From: a bacterium
Lineage (GTDB): Bacteria; Actinomycetota; Acidimicrobiia; Acidimicrobiales; CATQHL01
Reading direction: 5' to 3'
Assembly: GCA_028819945.1 (NCBI GenBank)
Contig: JAPPKQ010000097.1
Span: 1 to 6,253, forward strand
DNA: 6,253 nt
The notes under the pieces were generated by a model that was not told the origin of the DNA, made no database searches, and saw nothing but the letters and a program-made list of their open reading frames with translations. Below are positions 1-5,387 of this stretch, in pieces. Within the stretch, counting starts at the first letter, position 1. Each line of letters starts with the position of its first letter. A program made the translations under genes and the position numbers.

Positions 1-403
1 GTCTTGGTGCGTTCGAATGATATACGAACGGCTCCGTGGTGTGCCAGATTGCCTCGATAAGCGAGAAGACGATATCGTGCTCAGTACGGATGTCGATGAT
101 TGTGTCGACAATTGCCTTTTCGAGGGACCTCCAGCTTCCCTGGTTTGGTAGTGATGGCATTCCCAGCTGAAGGCATACGGTTCGAACCACATGATCGGCT
201 ACATTGCTATAGTGATGTAGGCGTTGACTGCGATCGGTACAGTGTTGGTGTTGCTGCTCGAACTCAATGATGGCATGAGCGAACTTGCTCCGAACCTCCT
301 CGGATAAGTACTTGGTCCAGAGACTCTCACCCTGAGCTTCGCGATGAGACAATCTACGGCGATGCTCTCGTAGCCCGAAGAGTGGCTGACTGAAGTCTAT
401 CAT
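1..403 (-). CDS. Partial accessory protein, possibly AbiJ-N-terminal/HEPN-like (C-terminus beyond left edge)
   Basis: An uninterrupted frame runs from an ATG at 403-401 down to base 1, giving 134 complete codons; the stop lies outside the window. The product starts MIDFSQPLFGLREHRR. It is mostly helical-looking and soluble, with no signal peptide or membrane segment. Residues 29-48 read like an LW..YLSEEVR..F..AI helix. Residues 67-82 hold a hydrophobic helix ending in a CLQLGMP turn. Residues 109-127 contain HDIVFSLIEAIW. From memory this order (polar start, S-E-x-R helix, C-x-x-x-G turn, D-x-x-x-x-x-I-E helix) resembles the N-terminal domain of AbiJ/STM4504-like proteins linked to abortive infection; no alignment was possible. 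G+C is about 51 % against about 70 % downstream, and codons such as ATA, TTA, CTA and AGA are used freely, which suggests horizontal origin. No strong Shine-Dalgarno precedes the ATG. That it encodes a protein is fairly likely; the family is a guess. Confidence 0.6.
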   Translation of the reverse strand, partial: MIDFSQPLFGLREHRRRLSHREAQGESLWTKYLSEEVRSKFAHAIIEFEQQHQHCTDRSQRLHHYSNVADHVVRTVCLQLGMPSLPNQGSWRSLEKAIVDTIIDIRTEHDIVFSLIEAIWHTTEPFVYHSNAPR

Positions 404-449
404 CTCAAATTGATTGACCTGAGGAGTGTGGATGCGGGAATCATCGAGC

Positions 450-455
450 AATATA
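450..455 (-). promoter_or_regulatory. Candidate -10 box TATATT upstream of the left-edge gene
   Basis: TATATT on the minus strand is a near-perfect -10 hexamer lying 46 nt before the ATG at 403. No TTGACA-like hexamer sits 16-18 nt upstream, so this is weak evidence for a promoter. Five bases after it an ATG opens a 14-codon frame whose stop overlaps the start of the left-edge gene. Confidence 0.25.
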
Positions 456-681
456 GCGCGACTGCGATGGAGTTCTTAGGTGTACCAAGACAAGGCGCCG
501 GAATCTTGGCTGCAAGAGGTCTGCGGTGTCACTTGGGGGCACTACCTGAGTTGGGATTCGCGCTGCCCATGGTGCTTGATCAGCCTGATATCGCCGGGAG
601 TCTGCGGCAGGTGCCTCCTTTACGATACTCGGCATCGATCTCCCGGGGCCTTGCGCGAGAGAAGTGCAGGTAACCACCCGG

Positions 682-695
682 GCCGCGGTCGCGGC
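682..695. repeat. Short perfect inverted repeat upstream of the E1-like promoter
   Basis: GCCGCG-GT-CGCGGC is a perfect 6-bp dyad with a 2-bp centre, ending 34 bp before the candidate -35 box at 730. It could be a regulator-binding site or a small hairpin with a 5-bp stem. In GC-rich DNA such a dyad may also arise by chance. Confidence 0.25.
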
Positions 696-729
696 GCTGC
701 CGTAGGAGGTGTCTCGCCGAATCCGATTC

Positions 730-758
730 TTGGACCCAGCGGGGGTGGCGCGTAGGAT
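730..758 (+). promoter_or_regulatory. Promoter of the E1-like gene (TTGGAC-N17-TAGGAT), probably leaderless
   Basis: TTGGAC at 730-735 matches the -35 consensus at its first three bases and at A5/C6-like positions. The spacer is exactly 17 nt, then TAGGAT at 753-758 fits the actinobacterial TANNNT -10 form. Only 6 nt (CGGAGC) separate the -10 box from the GTG at 765, so the expected transcription start falls on or next to the start codon. The mRNA is therefore probably leaderless, which supports GTG 765 as the start. The AGGA inside the -10 box (754-757) could instead be read as a ribosome-binding site, and I cannot exclude that. Confidence 0.55.
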
Positions 759-764
759 CGGAGC

Positions 765-3134
765 GTGCTGGGGGAGCCCACTGTCAAGATGGCGCCGGCC
801 GGGGTGGTTCCCGACCTGGATGTTCTCGACAACATCCAGCGGCGGCTGCTGTGGCTGGCGACGCGCATCGTGGACGTGGCGAACCGCCGGGAGGGACTCG
901 AGATCAAGGTCGGGGGCCACCAGGCCTCCTCCGCGTCGATGGTGTCGATCATGACGGCGCTGTGGTTCGCCCACATCGACGGCGACGACAAGGTGGCCGT
1001 CAAGCCGCACGCCTCGCCCGTGTACCACGCCATCAAGTACCTCACCGGGGAGTTGGACCGCTCGTACCTCACCACGCTTCGCAAGCGGGGCGGGCTGCAG
1101 GCCTACCCGTCGCGCACCAAGGACCCCGACGTGGCGGACTTCTCGACGGGTTCGGTGGGGCTCGGGGCGGTCGCGCCCCTCTTCGCGGCCCTGGTGCGGC
1201 GCTACGCCGACGCCCACTTCGAACCGTCGGCGCCGGCCCGCTTCATCGCCACCGTCGGCGACGCCGAACTTGACGAGGGCAACGTGTGGGAGGCCATCGC
1301 GGATCCGGTCACCCACGGGCTCGGCAACTTCACGATGGTGGTGGACCTGAACCGCCAGAGCCTCGACCGGGTGATCCCCGACATCGCCGCGATCCGCTTG
1401 AAGAGCTTCTTCAGTCACGCCGGCTGGCACGTGGCCGAGGCCAAGTACGGCGCCCGGCTGCGGCGGCTGTTCTCCGAGCCCGGCGGCGACGCCCTGCGCG
1501 CTCACATCGACGGCATGTCGAACGAGGCCTACCAGGCGCTGTTCACCTACCAGGGCGCCGAGCGGCGCAAGAAGTTCCTGGATGGCGCCGACGCGGCGGT
1601 GCGCCGCCTCACCGATGACTTCGACGACGACGAGTTGTTCGCCCATGTCACCGACCTTGGGGGTCACGACCTCGGTCAGCTCATCGACTGCTTCAAGGCG
1701 TGCGACATCGAGGCCGACCGCCCCAGCGTGGTGTTCGCCTACACCGTCAAGGGTTGGGGGCTGCCGATGGCGGGCGACCCCCTGAACCACGCCGTGCTGC
1801 TGAACGACGAGCAGATCGACGCCCTCCGGGCCACCGTCGGGCTCACCGAGGCAACCGAATTCGACCGCTTCGACCCCGACAGCCCCGAGGGCCGCGTGTG
1901 CGCCTCGGTCGGCTCGGACATCAACAACCCCCCGCCGGTTCCCCGGCCGCGGTTGGCGATGCCGGACGCGGCGGGTCCGCCGACGCTGCGCGGCAAGGTC
2001 TCCACTCAGGAGGCGTTCGGTCGTACGCTCACCCGTCTCGCGGAGGTGCCCGAGGTGGGCCAGCGAATCGTGACCACCGCCCCCGACGTGTCGATCTCCA
2101 CCAACCTGGGCGGCTGGGTCAACAAGGCGGGCGTCTACTGGCACGAGCACCGGGACGACCACGGCGGCGCCGAGCGGCTGCTGCGCTGGGCGCCCTCGCC
2201 GGACGGCCAGCACATCGAGCTGGGCCTCTCGGAGATGAACATGTTCATGCTGCTGGGCCAGTTGGGTCTGGCTCACGACCACCACGACCGCCACCTGCTG
2301 CCGGTCGGCACGGTGTACGACCCGTTCGTGCTGCGCGGCCTGGACGCCTTCATCTACAGCCTCTACAACGACGCCCGCTTCGTGGTGGCCGGCACACCGT
2401 CGGGCATCAGCCTGGCCCCCGAGGGCGGCGCCCACCAGTCCACGATCACCGCAGGCGTCGGCGCCGAACTGCCGGGGCTCACCTACTTCGAGCCTGCCTA
2501 CGCCACCGAGGTGGACTGGCTGCTGTGCGACGCCCTCGACGGCCTCAGCCGCCCCGACGGCGAGAGCGCCTACTTCCGCCTCAGCACCCGGCCCCTCGAC
2601 CAGGCGCCGTTCGCCGCGGCCGGCGAGCGCTTGGGCACCGAGGAATTGCGCCGGCAGGTGCTCTCCGGGGGCTACCGGCTGCGACCCGCACCGCTGACCG
2701 ACCGCCCCGGCGTCACCATCGTCACCACCGGGGTGATGGCTCCCGAGGCCCTCGCAGCGGCGGACGCCCTCGGCGAGGAGGGTGTGGATGCAGGCGTCGT
2801 GCACCTCACCAGCCCCGATCTGGTCTACCGCAGCTGGCAGGGCACCTATCGCGCCGCCGCAAGTGCCGCCACCGTGGTGCGCCGCCCCAGCCGGATGCAC
2901 CAGTTGATCCCCCCCGAGGAGCGCCACCGCCCCGTCGTCAGCGTGCACGACGCCGCCAGCCATGCCCTCGCCTGGCTGGGCGCGGCGGTGGGATCGCGGC
3001 ACATCCCACTGGGGGTGGACCGCTTCGGCGAGTCCGGCACGATCGCCGACCTGCACGCCATCGCCGGGATCTCCGCCGGCGACATCGTCAACGCCGCCCT
3101 CATCGCCATCTACGAGAGCACCGACATCGAGTAG
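765..3134 (+). CDS. Thiamine-diphosphate enzyme, homodimeric pyruvate dehydrogenase E1 (AceE)/transketolase family
   Basis: This 789-residue protein has the three-domain layout of homodimeric E1 enzymes, which decarboxylate a 2-oxo acid on thiamine diphosphate and pass the acyl group to lipoyl-E2. The N-terminal pyrophosphate-binding domain has GGHQASSASM (50-59, equivalent to the AceE GGH segment), STGSVGLGA (127-135) and GDAELDEGN (165-173) followed by DLNRQSLD (194-201). D166, N196 and Q198 fit the Mg2+ ligands of the GDG...NxQ motif. The pyrimidine-binding domain begins near KVSTQEAF (411-418); E490 is at the place of the cofactor-activating glutamate, and H557 in EGGAHQS matches the AceE active-site His. 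The C-terminal domain ends with DRFGESGTIADL (752-763), an AceE hallmark. The usual GDG is GDA here, and the protein is roughly 100 residues shorter than typical AceE. No E2 or E3 gene is adjacent, so it could be a stand-alone transketolase-like enzyme with another substrate. GTG 765 was chosen from the promoter position; ATG 789 (residue 9) is the alternative. Confidence 0.9.
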   Translation: MLGEPTVKMAPAGVVPDLDVLDNIQRRLLWLATRIVDVANRREGLEIKVGGHQASSASMVSIMTALWFAHIDGDDKVAVKPHASPVYHAIKYLTGELDRSYLTTLRKRGGLQAYPSRTKDPDVADFSTGSVGLGAVAPLFAALVRRYADAHFEPSAPARFIATVGDAELDEGNVWEAIADPVTHGLGNFTMVVDLNRQSLDRVIPDIAAIRLKSFFSHAGWHVAEAKYGARLRRLFSEPGGDALRAHIDGMSNEAYQALFTYQGAERRKKFLDGADAAVRRLTDDFDDDELFAHVTDLGGHDLGQLIDCFKACDIEADRPSVVFAYTVKGWGLPMAGDPLNHAVLLNDEQIDALRATVGLTEATEFDRFDPDSPEGRVCASVGSDINNPPPVPRPRLAMPDAAGPPTLRGKVSTQEAFGRTLTRLAEVPEVGQRIVTTAPDVSISTNLGGWVNKAGVYWHEHRDDHGGAERLLRWAPSPDGQHIELGLSEMNMFMLLGQLGLAHDHHDRHLLPVGTVYDPFVLRGLDAFIYSLYNDARFVVAGTPSGISLAPEGGAHQSTITAGVGAELPGLTYFEPAYATEVDWLLCDALDGLSRPDGESAYFRLSTRPLDQAPFAAAGERLGTEELRRQVLSGGYRLRPAPLTDRPGVTIVTTGVMAPEALAAADALGEEGVDAGVVHLTSPDLVYRSWQGTYRAAASAATVVRRPSRMHQLIPPEERHRPVVSVHDAASHALAWLGAAVGSRHIPLGVDRFGESGTIADLHAIAGISAGDIVNAALIAIYESTDIE

Positions 3135-3216
3135 CAGGTCCGCCCGGGTCTCCGCCCGCGGGGCTGTCACAGGGCGTGGCTATCCTGCGATGCAGCGGTC
3201 CGTGGGCGCTGCCCGT

Positions 3217-3237
3217 TCGGCCGCCGTCTCGGCCGCC
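3217..3237. repeat. Nine-base direct repeat TCGGCCGCC
   Basis: TCGGCCGCC occurs at 3217-3225 and again at 3229-3237, separated by GTC, giving a 12-nt period. It is not found as a longer array. It may be simple GC-rich low complexity rather than a functional site. Confidence 0.3.
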
Positions 3238-3406
3238 CGCCGTGTCGTTCGGAACGTGACCGCCCCTGCTCACGCCGATCCGAGCCCCTCGCCTCACGGC
3301 GCTGTCGTCTCCGGCCGCTCGCTGCGACGGGCAGAGAGTCGCGGACCGAGACCCACCATCACCGACGAGCGGACGGCGCCTCGCGCGACGGGCCTGATCC
3401 GCCAGC

Positions 3407-3412
3407 AGGGAG
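3407..3412 (+). promoter_or_regulatory. Ribosome-binding site of the metallopeptidase gene
   Basis: AGGGAG ends 6 nt before the ATG at 3419. This is the clearest Shine-Dalgarno in the window and decides the start in favour of 3419 over the in-frame ATGs at 3428 and 3554. Confidence 0.6.
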
Positions 3413-3418
3413 AAGCGA

Positions 3419-4102
3419 ATGAGAACGATGCCGAACTCCGCCCGGAGCCAGACCAACGGATCCCAGCCCGCCACCCCTCTCGGTCTCGCGGGGGAGTGCG
3501 ACCCGCCACCGGGGGAGGAGGGCATCGACGAGTTGGGACCGCCCCCGGTCGTCATGCCTTTCCGTGTGAATGTCATCCGCAGCGCCAACCGGCACAAGAC
3601 CGTGTCCTCCCGTCTGACGGGCGGGGTCCTCGAGATCCGGATACCGGCCTGGATGTCCGACTACGACGAGGCCGAGGTCGTCAACAACTTCTGTCGACGA
3701 TTCGAAGAGCGCCACCGTTGCTGGGAGGTCGACCTGGGCGCCCGCGCGCGCGACCTCGCTGCCCGCTACGACCTTCCGGAACCTCGCGCCATCCGCTGGT
3801 CCACGCGGCAGCGCCGGCGCTGGGGTTCCTGCAGCACGTTGAAGGGTGAGATCCTCATCTCGCACCGGCTGACCGAGGTGCCCCCGTGGGTACTCGACTA
3901 CGTCATCGTCCACGAGTTGGCCCATCTCCTCGAGTCGGATCACTCGGCGGCCTTCGACGCCTTGGTGGCGCGCTACCCGCTCACGGAGCGGGCCATCGGC
4001 TACCTGGAGGCCTTCGGCGCCTGGGCGGATGGCGTCCTCGAGCGGAGCCCGGAGAATCGAGCCGCCGCCCCGAGCGGCCGACGTCGTTCACCACGCGATT
4101 GA
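3419..4102 (+). CDS. YgjP-like/DUF45 zinc metallopeptidase (M48-like)
   Basis: The 227-residue product is a predicted soluble zinc-dependent hydrolase of the YgjP-like (DUF45) group, often annotated as an M48 family metallopeptidase. Its signatures are in the usual order: a beta-rich N-terminal part with [12 protein letters not shown] (55-66) and a GGVLEIRIP strand (68-76), the family-typical RRRWGSC (132-138), then [15 protein letters not shown] (162-176). H165, E166 and H169 form the HExxH zinc site, and H175 is the likely third ligand. The first 45 residues are Pro/Gly-rich, without a signal peptide, and do not resemble the family core, so they may be a flexible extension. The tail after about 208 is also basic and low in complexity. 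The physiological substrate of this group is poorly known. A good Shine-Dalgarno supports the start at 3419. Its stop codon lies within the next promoter, so the following genes can be expressed independently of it. Confidence 0.88.
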   Translation: MRTMPNSARSQTNGSQPATPLGLAGECDPPPGEEGIDELGPPPVVMPFRVNVIRSANRHKTVSSRLTGGVLEIRIPAWMSDYDEAEVVNNFCRRFEERHRCWEVDLGARARDLAARYDLPEPRAIRWSTRQRRRWGSCSTLKGEILISHRLTEVPPWVLDYVIVHELAHLLESDHSAAFDALVARYPLTERAIGYLEAFGAWADGVLERSPENRAAAPSGRRRSPRD

Positions 4103-4127
4103 CCGCTCTCCGGGGCTACCTTATGGT
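4099..4127 (+). promoter_or_regulatory. Promoter of the VOC-SDR unit (TTGACC-N17-TATGGT)
   Basis: TTGACC at 4099-4104 matches five of six bases of the -35 consensus TTGACA. It is followed by a 17-nt spacer and TATGGT at 4122-4127, of the TANNNT -10 type. The -35 box overlaps the metallopeptidase stop codon (TGA 4100-4102). The expected start near 4134 leaves a leader of about 20 nt carrying GAGGAG (4145-4150), 4 nt before the ATG at 4155. TACCTT at 4117-4122 is an overlapping -10 alternative, but its 12-nt spacer is too short. Confidence 0.55.
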
Positions 4128-4154
4128 TCGCCGAACCGGCTGGTGAGGAGCAAT

Positions 4155-4565
4155 ATGACCATCAACGCGCTCGACCACTACAACATCCAGACGGCGCGGC
4201 TCGACGAGACGGTCGAGTTCTATGTCGACGTGCTCGGCTTCGCCAAGGGCTACCGGCCGGGAGTGCGCGGGACCGGGGCATGGCTCTACGCGGGCGGCCA
4301 CCCGTGCGTGCACATCAACGTGATCGACGACGACATGACCGGACCCACCGGTCCCATCAACCACGTCGCCTTCGAGACGGCGAACGAGCCGGGCGACTAC
4401 GAGGCCATGCAGCAGAGGCTGACCGAGCGGGGGCTGCCGTTCGAGGTGAACGACAGCAGGCCCAACATCCCGCTTCGGCAGATATTCCTGCACGATCCCA
4501 ACGGCATCCGCCTCGAACTGAACTACCGAGACGCCCCGCTGGTGCCGGATCCTGTCGACGCCTGA
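4155..4565 (+). CDS. VOC (glyoxalase/dioxygenase-fold) family metalloenzyme
   Basis: This 136-residue protein is a single-chain vicinal-oxygen-chelate protein made of two beta-alpha-beta-beta-beta modules, about residues 4-58 and 66-126. Module 1 begins ALDHYNIQT and continues with ETVEFYVDVLGF, the usual helix and turn. Module 2 begins INHVAFET and ends with FLHDPNGIRLELNY, the classic C-terminal strand. H8, H70 and E121 fit the His-His-Glu metal site seen in FosA-type and extradiol-type VOC enzymes. The substrate (lactoylglutathione, a catechol, fosfomycin or another metabolite) cannot be read from this. The start at 4155 is preferred because it follows GAGGAG and the family fold begins a few residues later; an upstream extension to 4029 would overlap the metallopeptidase. 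The SDR gene follows after 9 nt, so both are probably on one mRNA. Confidence 0.88.
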   Translation: MTINALDHYNIQTARLDETVEFYVDVLGFAKGYRPGVRGTGAWLYAGGHPCVHINVIDDDMTGPTGPINHVAFETANEPGDYEAMQQRLTERGLPFEVNDSRPNIPLRQIFLHDPNGIRLELNYRDAPLVPDPVDA

Positions 4566-4574
4566 GTCGAGACC

Positions 4575-5363
4575 GTGACCTGGATTCCGGATTGCGCGCT
4601 CGTCACCGGAGCGACCAGTGGCATCGGGGAGGCCGCTGCACTGGCGCTTGTGAAGGGTGGGGTGGGCAGCATCATCGTGGTGGGCCGCAACGCCGAGCGC
4701 GCCGAGAGGGTGTGCGCCCGCATCGAGGGGATGGGGGCTTCGACGGAGGTCGTCCTGGCCGACCTCTCCGAGGCGGGCGCCGCCGACGCCGTCTTCGCCG
4801 AGGTCGACGCCCGGGGGCTGCTGGCCGACACGCTGATCAACGCTGCCGGGCTGACCACGCGCACCGAGATCCTGGACATCGACCTGGCCGCCTACGACGA
4901 CCTCTTCGCCGTGAACGTGCGCTCGCCGGTGCTGCTGTGCGGGCGCTTCGCCAGGCGGCTCCAGCGGGCGGGCCGGTCCGGCACCGTCGTGGACATCCTC
5001 AGCAACGCCATGCACGGCGGCGCGCCGGACATCAGCATCTACTCCATGACCAAGGCGGCGCTCGGGATCCATACCCGAAACGCCGCCTACGCCCTGCAGG
5101 ACGACGGGATCAGGGTCAACGGGTTGGCAATGGGCTGGACGCTCACGCCCGGCGAGGACTCGGTGATGCGTGCCACCCACGGCGCCTCCGACGGCTGGGA
5201 GACGGTCTACGCCGGTCGCAGACCGCTGGGGCGGCTGATGCGCTCGGAGGAGGTGGCCCGCGCCGTCCGCTTCCTGGCCACGGGCGAGTCGGCGCCGATG
5301 ACCGGATCGATCGTGACCTTCGACCAGGTGGCCACCGGCATCACCGACCTGCACCCGCACTGA
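4575..5363 (+). CDS. Short-chain dehydrogenase/reductase (SDR), classical type
   Basis: The 262-residue product is a classical SDR, an NAD(P)-dependent oxidoreductase of alcohols, sugars or ketones. The Rossmann motif TGATSGIG is at residues 11-18, with NAAG at 89-92 and the catalytic tetrad N114, S143, Y156, K160 (YSMTK). R38 after the second strand (VVGRN) favours NADP(H). The substrate-loop region has an unusual NGLAMGWTLTPGED (182-195) where many SDRs have NxxxPGxxxT. The C-terminus, with GRLMRSEEVARAVRFL and MTGSIVTFDQ, is a complete SDR ending. From memory, SDRs with this GW...PGED loop and FDQ ending occur in sugar or polyol utilisation contexts, but that is weak evidence. The GTG start is the only reasonable one; no clear Shine-Dalgarno precedes it, so translation is probably coupled to the VOC gene ending 9 nt before. 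Confidence 0.92.
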   Translation: MTWIPDCALVTGATSGIGEAAALALVKGGVGSIIVVGRNAERAERVCARIEGMGASTEVVLADLSEAGAADAVFAEVDARGLLADTLINAAGLTTRTEILDIDLAAYDDLFAVNVRSPVLLCGRFARRLQRAGRSGTVVDILSNAMHGGAPDISIYSMTKAALGIHTRNAAYALQDDGIRVNGLAMGWTLTPGEDSVMRATHGASDGWETVYAGRRPLGRLMRSEEVARAVRFLATGESAPMTGSIVTFDQVATGITDLHPH

Positions 5364-5379
5364 GCCGGCAGCAGCCGGC
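5364..5379. terminator. Hairpin between convergent stop codons, possible bidirectional terminator
   Basis: GCCGGC-AGCA-GCCGGC starts directly after the SDR stop codon and forms a 6-bp all-GC stem with a 4-nt loop. Because GCCGGC is itself a palindrome, the element is both a direct and an inverted repeat. No T tract follows on either strand, so it would be an atypical terminator. Its location in a 24-nt gap between converging genes supports the role. Confidence 0.45.
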
Positions 5380-5387
5380 GAGGAGGA

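Larger units (their letters stand above)
404..729. other. Intergenic transition region with no convincing gene
   Basis: This stretch separates the minus-strand left-edge gene from the plus-strand E1-like gene. G+C rises stepwise, about 53 % near 450, 60 % near 550 and 72 % near 690, consistent with a boundary between acquired and native DNA. Open frames on both strands (plus from 410 and 480, minus 635-441) are short, compositionally random-looking and recall no family. I see no tRNA, transposase remnant or obvious attachment-site repeat. A minus-strand AAAGGAGG (621-614) has no ATG, GTG or TTG at a usable distance. A perfect dyad occurs at 682-695 and is listed separately. Confidence 0.5.
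3135..3418. other. Intergenic region between the E1-like gene and the metallopeptidase
   Basis: This 284-base gap holds no convincing gene. GC-rich open frames cross it on both strands but lack family resemblance. GCCC-GCG-GGGC at 3153-3163 is a weak 4-bp hairpin, too small to call a terminator. TATCCT at 3181-3186 is the only TANNNT -10-like hexamer I find in the gap, but it has no matching -35 at 15-18 nt, so a promoter for the downstream gene with a leader of about 225 nt is only possible. A short direct repeat lies at 3217-3237. Confidence 0.4.

Noticed and set aside
10..30. Inverted repeat CGTTCGAAT / ATACGAACG with one mismatch.
   Set aside because: It lies inside the left-edge coding frame, and a single short imperfect dyad can be chance.
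178..192. GGTTCGAACC, resembling a tRNA T-arm.
   Set aside because: The flanking bases do not pair to complete a 5-bp T-stem, no acceptor or anticodon arms fit, and it lies inside the left-edge coding frame (VVRT).
614..621. Minus-strand AAAGGAGG, a perfect Shine-Dalgarno-like octamer (plus strand CCTCCTTT, like the 16S 3' end).
   Set aside because: No ATG, GTG or TTG follows at a usable spacing, and the neighbouring bases do not match a 16S rRNA end.
441..3170. A 909-codon open frame on the minus strand opposite the E1-like gene.
   Set aside because: It is the antisense of a well-supported enzyme; the product is Gly/Val/His/Arg-rich with no family motif. Long antisense frames are expected opposite GC-rich genes.
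1700..3259. A 519-codon plus-strand frame inside and past the E1-like gene.
   Set aside because: It is Arg/Pro/Gly-rich and low in complexity, a typical out-of-frame shadow of GC-rich coding sequence.
2962..3849. A 295-codon plus-strand frame spanning the gap before the metallopeptidase, with an ATG at 3190 just after TATCCT.
   Set aside because: The translation is Arg/Pro/Ser-rich with no recognisable domain, and it overlaps the metallopeptidase in another frame. The -10-like box is only 3 nt from that ATG and has no -35.
4116..5360. A 414-codon minus-strand frame opposite the VOC and SDR genes.
   Set aside because: The opposite strand carries two proteins with complete catalytic motifs; this one is a Val/Gly/His/Asp-rich shadow.
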